A stretch of DNA of 64,000 nucleotides from Coniochaeta sp. PMI_546 (taxonomy: Eukaryota; Ascomycota; Sordariomycetes; Coniochaetales; Coniochaetaceae): positions 2,418,001 through 2,482,000 of the forward strand of contig MU271146.1 of the NCBI GenBank assembly GCA_021432605.1, given 5' to 3'. The notes under the pieces are model-generated. The model made no database searches. It saw only the letters and a program-made list of their open reading frames with translations, and was not told the origin of the DNA. How positions within the stretch are numbered: position 1 is the first letter of the stretch; each line of letters starts with the position of its first letter. Below are positions 1 to 13,857 of this stretch, one piece after another. A program made the translations under genes and the position numbers.

Positions 1-3000
1 TGTGCAGTGCAAGCATTCCAACAACACCACGACACCGTCAGGGATGTTGTGACAGCGAACAAGGTGGCAGAGTGCAGTGCCTGGCATCTCGAAGTTGACC
101 AGTGGCTTGTCTTGTGGTGCTTGCAGCCAATCGTGGGCGCTCGCCCAACGTGGGGTCGGGGATGTGCATAATCCCAAAATAAGGTGCACAGCCCTACGAA
201 GCACATCCACTTTTTGGCTTGCCAATGCCATACTGTGGTATTGGGATCGTGGCTTCGCATCTCTGCCTTGCAGCATGAAGTAGAAGTCTGGCTATGACGT
301 TACGGAGAGAATATCTCGCGATCACGGCCTCGTTGAGACCCCAGGACGACATGGACAGAACGCGTGAAAAAGTCCTACAAACTCTGTCGGTGAAGAACCT
401 TGGACTCTGGAAGGTGATTCCGAGGTACGTATCACGCCTTGAACGATCGATCCACCCTGCGCAACCACGACAACAAATGGCCGAGACACTGAAGAAGCAG
501 CTCATAGTCCCAAGTGTCCAAGAAGATAGGGAACATGAAAGTCGCCATCAATATTATGTCAGACGGTAGAGACGGCTTGACGTTGGTAGTTTGGGATGAT
601 GTTGAGCTGTTGACGCAGGTCAGCATCTTATCTAGGCGACATTTCCCAATCGGGAAGGGACGCAGCGCAATGCAGCATCGCTTTGTCCGGCTCGCATCTG
701 CCTACTTCCAGGCGGTCAAACAGAAGTATCAGACTGCAACTGTGGCCGTCATTTGCCAGCGATCAGTTCTCGTCTCTGTCCTGAATCAGCGTGCCGTGCA
801 AGAGGTCGAGTCCATCGTCTGCTGCACCTGCTGAATTGGCATCTTTGGGGTAACTTGATTAGGTACAGTACATGCCTGCCTTACACACTTTGTGCACCAG
901 AAACTCATCTCCGCCCTCGCCTCATGTTGTGCAACTCCTCTCGTCTTTCCACATCGCTGGGTTCCAGGATCCATCAGCAGCAGCCCGAATAGCGTATTCT
1001 ATTTGCTTAATTTCTTTGAAAGCACAAGACGACGTCTTTGCTTGGAAAAGCAGGATCTTATGGTGGTGTTTTCGTCCTTCGTCCTCGACACCTACCTTAG
1101 CTCTTGCGTTCCGTAGTGTGTAGATCCGTTACATGGACAAGTGGGGAAGGACAGACATGGGACGCAACCAAGGTCGCGACGCTGGCGACGGTCCAGGGAT
1201 CAGAGTAACATCGATTCCCTGCGACACGGGAACCTTGAGGATCACCTGGTCCTGTTCGGCGATCACTATTTTTTGCAATGACATAAAAACTTACGGAACA
1301 TTGACCACGGTATAATTCGCTCAGAAGACCTCACCGACAATTCTGCCTGTCCGCCTCGCCGGCCCACGCTAATTTGGCGTCCTCTTTCCCACGCGTTGCA
1401 TCGTCTTTCCTAACGGTAAGCTCGCTCTCACGGCCCTATACCAAAGTAGCTCAAAGATCTCAGTAAGTGTCATGGCCTCGGGACCACATCGAGAACCCAC
1501 TTTATGTTTAAGATTTCAGTGCATGTAAGTACTGCAGGATTCTCATGATACTAAGAAGCGGCCAATGCCACGCTGAAGTCGGACTCTTCACGTAGCCCTG
1601 GGCATATTGTGAAGGTTCTGTCGCTCGGGCATGGGAGCTAAGGTACTTGTCGAGCATCAACACTCCCTCACACAGACCATGGAATAGTGATAGCATGGCC
1701 TTAGTAACGGGATCACTTCAGAGGTCGAGCATCGCCAGTTATCGCATCTCAGTCACACGGGTGGAGCTGTTCGGGCTTCCGACTCAATTAGTACTACAGT
1801 AAGCGAGCTCAGTTATCTCGGTCTTGGAATGACCTGTTATCCATGGGAGCGATATTGCAGATTTCAATAGTTTCGGAATGCGCAATCGCAAGATTGGCTG
1901 GGAAGTTTGGAAGATGGGCAATCTATACCCGCTTGTCACAAGTTGGTTTGCACGTGTGACCGCCGTAGCTCACGAGCCGGCAAACGCTTGTGGTAATGTG
2001 GTTATCTCGAATTCAGAACCCCGCATACGAGCTAGCGTAAGAGAGAGAGGAGGGCATGGCCGCCTCTGGTTGGTGAGTCTAGCGATTTCGCTTCTGATTC
2101 GTTGATTTTCTCGCCGGTTAGGAATTGAAGCTTCAGATTGGCTAACTTACGCCAAGTTGACAATCGCCCGCTTAGCCGTATGAGGGTTGGTGCCATCTGA
2201 CGTTCTCCGAAACCCATGTTTGTGGAGCAAAGCCAAAAGTTAAAAAAAGAATCGGCAGGAGGGCAGTGCGACTTCGACCTTTTAAATGGGGGGACCTACT
2301 TACCTATCTACCATCGAATCAGAACGTCACCTGTTCGATCTTGAGGGTCGGAACTCTATGCAGAGCAACGTGGTCAACGCCTTTGACAACATGGGTATTT
2401 TTCATAAAAAAATGAAGTCGTGTCAATACACGGTCGTCTTCCCAAGTCACTAGCCTCACCGAGACGAGCGCAACAATGGGTGTTGGCAAATCATAAGACC
2501 CGCCTTTTCCTGCTGCAACCATGCGAGTTCGATGTATGATTTGCTACAAAAAACGACTGAATGTGAAAGTTTGGCCATCTTATTGGGCCTTGATGTCTCG
2601 GGCATGTGTTGGAGTCGTGGGAGTTGCGACACGGTCGGTGAAGCAGGTCCAGCGATATGACTCTGCTTCAACTCGTCTTCCATTCGGACGGGAACTTCCA
2701 TCCTAATTTCGAACTTTTCATGGATGCTCGTCTTTGTTGGTGGGTTGTCGCGTTCTGGGCGGCAGAGGCTGACGCCACAAGAGTAAGATAACCTTCGAGG
2801 CTTGAGGTGGCAGCCAAACCGGCGTATGCACAGGATGCAACGAGCGGTTTAGTCTCAGCATGCATCGGGAAGCAGCCTCGTCCAGCCAATCGTCAAGTGA
2901 CCAGGCACACATTACCAGTCGCCTCGGGCGTCTGTGTCTGTCCTCAGTGCCTGTTTTGCATCGCAATGCGTCCTGGATTATGCTCTTATTCGAAGATATG

Positions 3001-5190
3001 ACAGCTACTCAGCCCTACGAAGGCTCTTCACTACAGTTGAGCCTCCACCAGCGGGCAACATCGTTAACGTAACGCCGGTTATGACCACACCAACCACATC
3101 GAGATTCAACTGGACCTACTCTGCCCTACGAGCCACCGCCACACGGGAGCTACTCCAGATCTCATCTCTACAGACGGTCAACCCCACAACTTAGTCTTGT
3201 CATTCGGGCTGTGTCAGGAGCTTGCATATATCTGGCCTGTGACCGATCACGGACCCCAATGTATATCACTTAGTATCCCTTACTGTGGTCGACGTTAACG
3301 TGTCTTTGCCAGACATCAGGACACACTGCTCGCTGCACATCCATCGCCAACGAGTTGACCAGCTATGAAGGCCAGCGCCGACCTGTCAGAGCCCACCGCG
3401 CCGACCATACCTTCTCGTACGGTTACTGGTCAGGCGCGGTCATCCGCAGCAAATTTAAGGGCTGTTTCGCTAAACCCAGGCCCGCGGGTCGCTGGCTCCA
3501 TATTCGCAAAATTTCACTTTCATCTTCTCCTTTCGTAAGCATCATGATCGGCCTTGTTGGTCCAATGATACGATGCCTTACCGGTAGATGCATTATACAG
3601 TATGTGGGAAAAAGGGGTGAGCACGCATTGGACTAGTCCTCGCTCTCCGGAAGCACTGAGCGAATTACAGTGCTCGGCTGCCGATCTTGCGATCTTTACA
3701 CTATGTAGTCTCTTGCTGCTCGGCTCCTGTGCCGCATGAAAGCGACCTGGTCGAAAACTGAGGATGAAGCGCCTCTGCCCGGCCCCTGTTTCGGGAAATA
3801 GAATGCTGGGGTCTCCTGCGTATGTACCGTGCTGCATCCTTGGATACAGAGCCGCACGCCTCATCCTGCGAGACCACCAGTGTCCACAGGACGCAAACCG
3901 GCGAGAGACGGAGACCGATCTCGCCCACTCCTTTCTCGCTTACCCTTGGAAGCGAGTAAGCAACCAGCTCAAACCATCCAATCACCACCCATTTGACACA
4001 AAGGACGGCGGATACCTCGCGACCTTTGCGTAAATGTCGACAATTGCTTTCGGGCATGACAGCAAGAATACGTAGCAAGGACTTCTTTTTCATCCAAGGC
4101 TTCCAATGCAGCGAACGAGCGCTAACCCACGGTTTTGGCGTGTGGGAGTATGCAGTACCTGAAGTATGCTACCTCTGAAATTGAAGCAGCAGGCCATAGG
4201 GCTGAGGGGTCCGGACCCGTGGCAGCACAGCGAGGTTGATGCGTGTGCACCTGCAGTTCCCCATACAGCGAACATCAGACGCATGGTTCCTATTTGAGGA
4301 CTGCAACCCAAGCACCCCCGGCTGATCATCTCTCGACATTGGGAAATACATTGTTTTACTAAAGATGCGATACCATCGCAAGTTCGGTACCTCTAGTCAA
4401 GCATGCTGTCCCCGTCGTCTCGCCCTCAAAGCATGGGCACTGTCCCCAGCCTGGACCGCCATTCGCTCATGAACGCGGTCTTGCAGTACCCGAGCGAGCG
4501 TGTTAACGCATTTATCTGAGACCTGTGCCTCTCGCTTGACTGCTCTGATCCTGTTGTCATTAACCCCATATGGTCATTAGCCATGGGGTGCCATTGGCAC
4601 CAGCAGTTCCTAATGTAAGGTTCGAACAGGTGCCCCCCACATCCGTCCCCAATTACCCACTTGTCCGCTTCCGGTATCGAGTGCGATCAGATCGGACAGA
4701 TTGATACGCCGTTCTACGGTTGATCTTCCACCACGGCTTTCCGATCAATCTCTCTCGTCATGCCATATCTTTCGACATAAACACACGCGTGTTGCGTATT
4801 TGGACATCGGCCCCATACTGACAACACCCCTGACATTTCGCTAGCGGACGACTTGAAAACCGTTGTGAGGCATATTCTGCTGTTAGCGTCTCGAGCCAAG
4901 GCAAACATCCAAAAGTGAACAAAGGGTGACCGGCAGCTGTTTCAAGCCACCGACCCATTGCGGCAGAGGGGAAAATAAGCGCGGCCAACAATCACACGCA
5001 TCCAGACCAACCTCCCGGACCGACACCTGGACCGTGCGCCCCAACCGCTCCTTCCGTCCTAGCGTTGTCTGATCATCCGCTGGGCTGTGAGCCTGCAGAT
5101 CTGGGAGACATGGGTGATCCAAGATGCACAGACCATGTGACGGGCACTCCGACTTTAGTGTACAGCAGGGGTCTCATTTTGGCCAGTGCT

Positions 5191-5232
5191 GGTACAAAGT
5201 CCGTGTACACTAGGTACACTGACTTTGGTACC
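5191..5232. repeat. imperfect inverted repeat (hairpin)
   Basis: The left arm begins GGTACAAAGTC and the right arm ends GACTTTGGTACC. The two arms are reverse complements over about 19 bases, with one mismatch and one single-base indel, around a loop of about 5 bases. The inner part carries GTGTAC/GTACAC. It sits in sequence without a recognised gene and its role is unknown. Confidence 0.6.
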
Positions 5233-8200
5233 CTGATCTGCAAGCCGGGACCCGTCCATTGGAAGTGTCTAATTGGGTTCGCACTCCATCGCACGTCCTC
5301 ATTGGCTGACGCGCCTCCGACGGCCAGCAACTGCTCGGTCCCGAACGACGGTCGGCCGATGTGAAACTAGACCCCCCGTCAGCTTAGACACATCAAATTC
5401 AACAAATCAACCACAGCCAAGAGGTCAAAGACGATCAAGACTGCTAGGAAGCAGATGCGGTGTCGACAAAACACTTGGAGAAACCGCCTCGGGTGGACAT
5501 CTTGTCGTGTTTTACGGGAGCCAGTGTCGCGTTCGGTGCTTACCGGCCGGATAGGCGGCGTCTTGTTCACGATGACTGCAAAACACTGCGCAAAATCCAA
5601 TCATAATGACCGCAGGGCGTTCGGCACAAAAAGGCCTCAACGGCTACGCCTCAACGGTCGACGCTCTGAAGCTTCCGACACAACAACAACCACCCAGTAC
5701 TGTGCGGTAAGTGGTCGCGGCGCTCGGCTGGCTCACAACAAGGTCAATAAAACCAGCAAGGCAACGTTCCGCCGCATCCAAACCATTGGCTTGAGACTGT
5801 CGTTGTGCCACGCTGTACGATGGCGCTATTGTCCCTTTTTCCCAACCTCCATTGATCGTGCCAAATTTGGTTTAATATTACAACCAAGAAGGGCAAACTC
5901 AACACTGCTATACCGTATGGCACGGTTAACTCCGCATATACAATAAGCGGGACCAGCGGTTTGATACACCCAAGAAACTGGCCCCAATAGGTTAGTGAAA
6001 TATGGACCTATGCCTCTTCAACCTGAACAAGTAGTGGTAATCACGGATTGGCGGCACATGCCGATATTTGCAGCAATATCACGGTACTCACCGTGGTTTT
6101 CCGCGACAACGGAGGGTAAGACCTCAGTCCATACCTTGGTTACACGTACGATGTTACCGTAGTATGTTTCTATGATTATCCTTTGACCTGTAGGTCTAAT
6201 TTACAAACCCGAAGGAGCGCAGCAGAAACGTGACATGGACCCTGGGACGGGTAGCATCGAAAGGGGCTGTACCCCACTTCGCCGCGGGTACCCAAACCGT
6301 CCGTCCCCAAGGACGAGGACATGACCGATGGCAGTCAACGAGAACCAGCGATTCAATGTGGAGAACTCGTTGAGCAAGGGCACACATGATCATGACGTCC
6401 CACGATTGGAAGCCCGAGAGACTTTGCTGTCCCTTACGTCGGAAAAGAGCCAGATGAGGATTAAAGACGTTGACGGAAGGATTCAACGCCGCAGAATAAG
6501 CAAAACCCCGAATATCAGTCCAATCTTCGGGAGAACTCCGCATCAAACATCACCAAGCTCAGAACGGAGATCCCCAACCTTTTGGTCTTTCCTGTGGTAT
6601 GCTCTGCTGCATTCGGTCTGAGACCACAATGCACCGTGCCCGAACAGTCCTGGCGCTATGCAAGAGGCGAGCTGGAAGACTAACAAGCCAAGAATGTCTC
6701 ACACAAATGCTTGCTGCCTTTGACTCCATATGTCTTCCCTCAAGAGATCATTTGACCGCACACGACAAGTGACAACTCAGTGAAAAGCCAGGTCCAGTTG
6801 ATTATACTGCCACTCTACCTACATACAGCTAGCAATTCGATGCAATACGTCTTGGCGGGCCCCTGCGAAAGGGTGTCATGAACAATGGCCCTGAGTAATC
6901 TCTACTACATGAAATATTATGGCCCTCGAAGGTTTGTCCATGTCACGGACAGGCGGGAGGGGGGGAGGAGGAAGGGGGACAAGTGGAGGAGCCGCAGGGT
7001 GATGTCAGTTGCTAAGGTCGCTGAGTCCCTTGGCCGCAACATACGTACGTGTAGGTTCCTCGTCCAGTTGGCCGCTGTTACGCGCAGGGTAGCATTCGCT
7101 GGACAGCTGTGACAAACCGCGGACTCGGGGACGACGTCGGCATGGGAGGATTTGAACACCAACGCGGGCCGTCGACACTGTCGCCGCTGACAGATTTCGT
7201 GCTGGCTGCCTGCAGGTGATCAATTCCGTGATGCCGGTGCTGGATACCTGCGGTCTGACAGGGTGCAAGACGACGCTCGAAACCATTTGTGACTGATGTC
7301 ACTTGGTTACGCTAATCTCCCACGGATGCAACTCTGGCTTCTCTATATTTGGAAGAGACAATGGCACTAATGACGGCTGTATGTCGTATTTGCAGCCAGG
7401 CTTTCGTGCACAATCAATGCCACTCCCTACACTACTCACTACACGTGTCGGTGTCGAAGAGTTCGGCATCTAGCAGCACATATACGGCACAATCTTCTGC
7501 GACAAGGATTTCTGTGCGTATCTTGTCGTGTTGTTCAAATTTGTGCGCTCACTGCGGGGTCCTTGATCTTTATGACGGTTGAGTCCACAACGGCTACTGG
7601 AGGCTTGGAAGTTGGAGCACGCCGCGCCCCAGTTGTCTTTCCCAAACTAAAGCCCGGAGCAGTCTCCGTGTGCCGCTAGGACAACCATAGATTTCAACAG
7701 CACGGTAAGGCTATCGAAATCGAGGCATTGAGACGCCGCCCTTTTGCAACACTTTAATTGTTTTACATAGCGAAGATTCTGACATCCCCGCTAACTTCAT
7801 CCGGGGTTCTAACAAGCTCTGGCCTGCCGGTACCAATTCCAGGAGGTTGGGAACTTTGCGAGCTGACCTGCCGCAGTTGACAACTGGACATTTGAGTACC
7901 TACATAGTCGGTGCGAATCATAATGTCAAACATTATAGGGCTGCCCACTGGCATGCTCCAATAGCAATCTCGCGAATGAGCCACACCGCTCTACATACAA
8001 GCCCAAGATGCTTGCTGGTCTCGCAGGCTGCTGTCATGGAAACGACACTATCAGTGCCGCCCCCGCGGATACAACCACGCCGCCGTCCATCAAACGTAAT
8101 GCAAAGGCACATGCTGGCGTGAGGGCGAAGGTTTCCCTTGCATGCACGGCGAGTCCAGACCACCGGTCTGGGTCCATGAGGCGTCCACTGGACAAGCTTG

Positions 8201-9476
8201 ATCGCCAGTTCCCGCATGCCTTGCGACCAGTCGTGGCATTTCGCCTTTACCGGTAGCGCCAGCCCTCGAGTGTCTTGAGACGTGAACATATCAATATCCC
8301 GCGTGCGCAGTACCAATCTCCAGTGCGCTAAGTCATGGCATATACCACTAACCTTCCCTGGCCTGTACTGGAATGCAATCGGCGCTGGCGTCGTGCTGCA
8401 TGTCTCACCGCTCGAGCCAGGACTCCTCTCATTTACGATGCCGCAGTGCACCGCCTCAAACCATGATCACGACACGTTGAGACCTGGCGCCAACACGCCA
8501 GAGTGGTCTGTGGGAGCATTTAGCATTTAGCGCACCCAAGCAGTTGGGTCGATATATCGGTAGATCCTATTGCGTTAGTATTCTTAGCGGAGGTCGATGC
8601 TCAAAGTTGGACAGACATCCAGCTATCAACGGAATGTTTCGCATCGAACAACAAGGCTTTTAGGAGAGAGTCTCCCCGGAAGGAATATCAACAAAGTATT
8701 TGCACTATACACAGCTGCATCCATGTCGTGTCATACCATGTCAGGAACAAGAGACTTTCTTCCACCGGCAAATTCCGTTATTCACACACCTTTGATGGCT
8801 GGTCTCTCCTTTGATGCTGGGTTCAAAGGCCAGAAGAATACAGGCTTCCCGTCCCGGTCCCGGTCCAGGGGGATGGATGGCCAGATCATTCAGGGGACAC
8901 CAAGGTGGCTTGCTTGAGCATGACAGTGTGCCTCCTGCAACCAAGCCAGTGCTCACAGGGTCACACTGCATGCCTGCTTCCTTGTGTCATGTCTCTTTCC
9001 CTCGGATGACCTCCAATCCGATCGCGTTCCAAGAAATTGCTGTGCCCTTGTTACGGGCGTACAGCTTCAATACTGTATGTCTACTATACTATGGCCGGGA
9101 TACAACCATATCAGGCTCTGGAAATTGATAACGTTTCTTTTTATATCTCTCCCAGAGACGAGACGGGATGAGGATGCCTGCCATGGTCACAGACTCGCTG
9201 CAACTCTGCGGGAATCACAATGGTCATGGCATGCACTGTCGAATCTCGGATCTGGAACCCCCCAGAACCCTGCCCGTCGCGATGCCAAGTTGGAGGCGGG
9301 CAGCATTCCCGCGAAGATCAACTCCCAAACCGCTGCCAGGTTGCTACCAGCACACTGGTTCGGGACGAACAAAGTGCGACTTTGGAACCTGGGTCCCCCG
9401 GCAATCTCTGCCGCCTCAATAACGCACCCCCTCTTTTCCATTCAATCGTATTTCTGCGATGCAACCAGTCGAGAGA

Positions 9477-9597
9477 CATGTTTCCAAGACAAATAGACTC
9501 AATTGCGTTCCTGGCATCCCCAATAGACTGAACTCAATATCTTTGAGCAAGGCTGACCTCCCGTCTACACGTTAAGTTATTGAGTCTTGGAAACATG
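9477..9597. repeat. small inverted-repeat unit, MITE-like
   Basis: The left end reads CATGTTTCCAAGAC and the right end is its reverse complement, GTCTTGGAAACATG, preceded by ATTGA. The match extends to 19 bases if an 8-base insertion in the left arm is allowed. The arms are separated by about 75 bases with no coding capacity. The size and ends resemble a miniature inverted-repeat element, but no target-site duplication is clear apart from the palindromic CATG, so the assignment is tentative. Confidence 0.4.
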
Positions 9598-12468
9598 GGG
9601 GCTAGAACGGCACTTGCCGAACGCTACCAAGACCGGTATTCGTATTCCGGCAGCAAAAGCGCTCTCCCCGCCCTCTACTGTAGACGTCTAGTGTGTATAC
9701 TTTGTGATCAATAGCCCCCCTTGAATGCTAGGCTCTGTCTCACTTTCCTTGGTGCCCGAAACAAAGAATAAAACCGTCAGTGGTGTGATATTGAACGATT
9801 CCAGGCCTTGCACGGGTCGTAACAGGGTCCAGTGACAGAAAGGGGACGAGTGACCAGCGTTTGGCCATCCCGACAGATTGGATTTCCATTGTTGTTTTCA
9901 AATCCGCGACACGGAGCCCTGTCTGCACTGACAATCCCAACGGAGCCCCCCCGACACCCCACTGGCTAGACCCTACAGCGCCATCGATACCACCCGCCAC
10001 GCCTAAATCTTCCCATTACGTCTTAGTGCCGAGGACTTGCACTATCGGGGATTTCATCCTGTTGGGCTGTCCTGGGGTTTCAAACGTGGCAGCCAGGGAC
10101 GTGTAGTGAAGTGATCTGCTGTAAAGAATCCGGAAGCCTGCTAATTGTGGTCCCCTAAGACAGTCCCTTGCCTGCCCTGCCTGCAAGGTTCACGGCACTC
10201 GCAGACCTTGACGATGGGGATCGTCGTCGTGCCAGTATCAATATTATGCAGCAGAGATGGGGCCTAGATCTCGCTTTCCCTTGCTCTACCTCGAGCATCG
10301 GCGGTGGATAATGGTACAAAGAGGTACAAACATCGATGCGGCAGGCTACCATAGTACGTCAGGGTCAACTAGGTGTACGACAAATTGACCTTGACAACAA
10401 AATTTGACATCTTCGGGATCTTATTGCTGCACAGGCGCACAAAAATCCCCGGCCGCGGATGCATTGACGAGATTGCATCTCTGCCCATCAATATTTCCCG
10501 ATACACCTCCAAGTTGCACCGTGGACAGGGGACGACCTTGTGGTCGCGTTTCTTGATTTCTCCTCAACCGCAGACAAGCCCGCCGCTTTCCGTAGTTCCC
10601 GGGGCTTCCCAGGCTGCCTACGATGTATGATCCACGAGGGCCAAGGTTAAAAGCACGCCGCTGATGTATGGATCAGCGCACCCGGTGTGATATGGGTGCT
10701 CTAAATCACAACTTTAGCGCCTCTTTTTCCCACCCCCGGCCTCTCGACAAACCCGCGTTAAGCGTTATCAAGCAGGTCAAGGTATATCGAGAAAAGGCAC
10801 GTTCCGTGACACAGAAGATCCTCTTTAGCCCTTGCTGGCCACTACACAGTACTACATAGTACGTTATGGTATATCGGTTTCCGAACAAGAACAAGGTAAG
10901 GCAGCGTGATATCAAAAGTGGAACCAAAACGTATCCCGTCCATTCACCACCACACAGTGACATTGTGCAAAAGATGCCCGTCCAATGTCGTTGCTTTCCC
11001 CCCTCCTTCCACTTCCCCTTCCCCTCCATTTCTGATCGCTAGCCTGATGCAGGTTGAAGAGGGCATCCGAATAAGGCAATCGTTCTGCTGCAGAACTTCA
11101 CGTTATTCATGGCTTTCTTGCTTTGCTCGAGCCTGCCCAATAAGCCGCCGCCAGTCTGCAGCCTGCGTAGCCGGTCGGCGACCTACTTCTTCTACTTGAC
11201 CGGTCCGACGTATTGTTGGGCGGATGGGTCTTCCGTCGGCGCTGCTGTTATGACTGATATGGTCGGTCAGTGGGCGAAGCTCATTCGGCCGGCGTGGTGG
11301 AGAGAGGCTGTTTAAGCTTCTCTCCGCTCCTCATATCTACGGGGAAGCGGGGAGGCTCCGGCCCTGGGGATTGGGTTAGCCGTTGTGTATATGAACGCTG
11401 GCGGGGAATTGGCGATGATATGACAGCGGGTTTGCCACTACCTTTGCCGGTAGCTGTTGAATCGGCGGCGACTGAGGCGTCAAGGTTGCCACATGAATCT
11501 CCGCGGTCCGCGGATGTTTCCCGACCGGTCTATGGCAGTAGTCACATGGATATCGAGGACAGCAGTCGCAGAGCAGCAGACTATTCGGCATATTCGAGCG
11601 GAGTAGCACACTGAGTTGACAGAAAGAGACCATGGGAAGGGCGCGCTGGATATCTCGGCGGATTTGAGAAGGGTTCCAATGTGCTCCATCGATAAGTTGG
11701 AAACAAGTAGAGCCTGTCGATGAAGTCGCTTCCTGAGTGAAGTCGCGTCTCGTCTAACGAGTTGAGCCCGAACCTTCTTGGTTCTCACAAGTCGCCTTCC
11801 CCTATCGCCATATCTCATGGACTGGCTTGTCGGTAGTGATCGTTTCACGATGACCTCGTGTCCGTAGCCGCCTCCCAAGATGGCCACTATGTACCAGCGG
11901 AAGTAGTAAGCCTCTAAAACCACATCGTACTATGGCTCGATGAGGAGGTGTAAGGAGCATCCCGCTTCACAGTCATTCTCAGCTCGGTCAACTTGTATGA
12001 GGAAGTGGTAGATGGATCAGAGATTCGGTTGTCATAGCAGTCGCCTGGCTATGTTATGCCCCTTAGTCGAGTCGGTCGTCCAGGCAAGTAAGTGCTCAAG
12101 TCAAGTCGTGTCCCTGCGTGAAGGAAGGTCTGCTTGCAATAGATCCCCTGACAATCCAGCTGACTTTGATGGAACATGATCACTTCGCCAAGCCGGATTC
12201 TTCAAGCACATCGGGCGGCTTTCCCATGATGATCTCCTTGCTGCTTCTCCTGTACTTGGGAGTGAGTGTATGGCCGGCATGTTCGTTCACTATAATCGCG
12301 ATATGATGCATCTAGGAGACTTGGAACTTGCATGATGACTGCGCCTCGCTCAGCCCTGACCGACAATATAGACAGCACGTTCGTCTTCGAGACTTCACTA
12401 CCTCCAGGTAGCGCCTAGAAGATACCAAGCAATATCTCACTCTCGCAAGTATTCTCTGCCAGGCTCTC

Positions 12469-12870
12469 TCAACCCACCGGCGACTTCATGTTGGCTAACA
12501 CGACCCGATACCCATCAGCATCCTCGTATGTCTTCCCGCACCGATCCCAGTACGGGTTGAAGCTCGTAACAGCACTGAAGCCAGCCTTCTCCATCCTTGT
12601 CGCAGCACTCTGATACTCCTCGGCGTCAGGGAGATAGAACACGAGGAGGTTATCAGGAGTGGGTGCCCTGCCCGCATCGTGTTCTGCGTGAGAGATGAAC
12701 TCGAGATGATACCCGATGCCTTTATGTCCCAGGAGTGCGCCGTCGAACCCTTCGTGGCCGGAAAAGGTGAGGAGGACCTCGAAGCCAAGACCGTCGCGGT
12801 AGAACGGGAGGAGGGCGGGGATGTTGTTTGTTGGTCTTGCGACGCGAAGATGCGCTGTTGCTAGCGACAT
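12469..12870 (-). CDS. VOC-superfamily (glyoxalase/bleomycin-resistance-fold) protein
   Basis: This intronless 133-residue protein begins MSLATAHLRVARPT at the ATG at 12870. An in-frame extension upstream lacks another good start. The sequence has the vicinal-oxygen-chelate pattern: an N-terminal beta strand RVARPT, then a helix with PFYRDGLGFEVL, a central strand YHLEFI whose His and Glu are candidate metal ligands, and a second module ending EDADGYRVVLANM. The length is usual for a single-chain VOC domain. Members include glyoxalase I, extradiol dioxygenases and drug-binding proteins, and many of the short YycE-like ones are uncharacterised, so no substrate is claimed. It is read towards the gene-free first 12 kb. 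The fold is fairly sure; the reaction is unknown. Confidence 0.85.
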   Translation of the reverse strand: MSLATAHLRVARPTNNIPALLPFYRDGLGFEVLLTFSGHEGFDGALLGHKGIGYHLEFISHAEHDAGRAPTPDNLLVFYLPDAEEYQSAATRMEKAGFSAVTSFNPYWDRCGKTYEDADGYRVVLANMKSPVG

Positions 12871-13857
12871 GATCGACTTGAGCGAGAGATGAAATGACAG
12901 CAGGAGATGTTGATCGAGTGGACCCCGCACAATGAGTGAACTGGTGATGGACTAATCCGATTCTCGGAGTAGGAATGCAAAAGAGGTACATATCCGTCGT
13001 GCAGCAATCTCATAAGAATTGCCGGCCTTGAGAGCGGTCTTCCGAGCCGCAAGCGACTATCTCCGAGCCCTCGTAGTGATCACGATGCTGCTGAATTCAC
13101 CTTGATACTGCGCAGGCATGTTGAACTCGGAACCAGTGCAGCCTATGCTGACAACTCATCTTTGGCAAGCCTTCACGGTGGCCTGTTCCATTGTAGCGAA
13201 CAGCAGTGTCTACGTGTCTCTCAGCAGATATCTCCTCGAAAGGTCCCAGGTAGACTCTACCAAAAGACAACACCTGCCATGGTACACCGGCCGATGTCCT
13301 TGGTTCATGTAGGTTAACGCAAGGCACAATGATCGATATTGATCTCGGACCCCCTTTCCCTAAGCCCACCAAGCGAATTCCATGAGCACGGTCACGGCAC
13401 CCTCGAATGGCAGGTCGGCCCTGCCATACGGCACCCAGACTCGTAGGACAGGGCCTGCTTTCTTTTGTCAGGATGACATCTTCACACCTGGCTTTCGAAC
13501 CATGCCAGACTGCCACGAGTTTGTCCACGCCAGCGAACATGACATGATTCTCGCGAACATAGTTGACTTCGAGGAGTGCCGGCGGCTACAAACTCCTCAA
13601 ACATGGCCCTTGTTGCTTTACAAGTGCCTGGTGCCTGAACACCATAGAGATGTTAAGCTTATCGACGTGGCGATTGCCAAAGGCCCGTCGATAGGATTCG
13701 GGGACAGCATCGAGGACCAGGGTCGTAATCTGTCATCGATTTAGTCACATTGTTCCATTCTCAGTTTTTTGAACACAAAGCATACCTGTTCTGCAACGTA
13801 AACGGTAGCCTCCACCTCTCAATCGTAGTTCGTGGTAGGCGTTGGCGAGTGAGACCC
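12871..13857. other. intergenic stretch, no supported gene
   Basis: This lies upstream of the VOC gene and downstream of MED11, which is read in the same direction. A 120-codon open frame on the plus strand (13382-13744) has fairly protein-like composition near its end, and a 147-codon frame overlaps it on the minus strand (13097-13540). Neither shows a domain I recognise, so neither is called a gene. Confidence 0.5.

Larger units (their letters stand above)
1..12468. other. long stretch with no recognisable gene
   Basis: I see no gene here that I can support. Open frames of 163-172 codons exist at 5455-5946 (+), 8984-9496 (+) and 7933-8451 (-). None shows a domain, a signal peptide, a biased composition or a convincing GT-AG partner exon, and other frames are open to similar lengths nearby, so I treat them as chance. 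The base composition is not strongly AT-rich, so it does not look like a heavily RIP-mutated repeat. Items worth noting inside it are a hairpin at 5191-5232, a G-rich tract at 6955-6978 and an inverted-repeat unit at 9477-9597. It could be ordinary intergenic DNA or old, unrecognisable repeat sequence. Confidence 0.6.

Noticed and set aside
5455-5946. 163-codon plus-strand frame as a gene
   Set aside because: No recognisable domain, Arg/Thr-rich random-looking composition, no partner exons and no start context; length alone is not enough.
8984-9496. 170-codon plus-strand frame as a gene
   Set aside because: Overlapping frames on both strands are open to similar length and none is protein-like.
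1-12468. RIP-mutated transposon block
   Set aside because: Composition is near neutral instead of strongly AT-rich, and no transposase, reverse transcriptase or long terminal repeat could be recognised.
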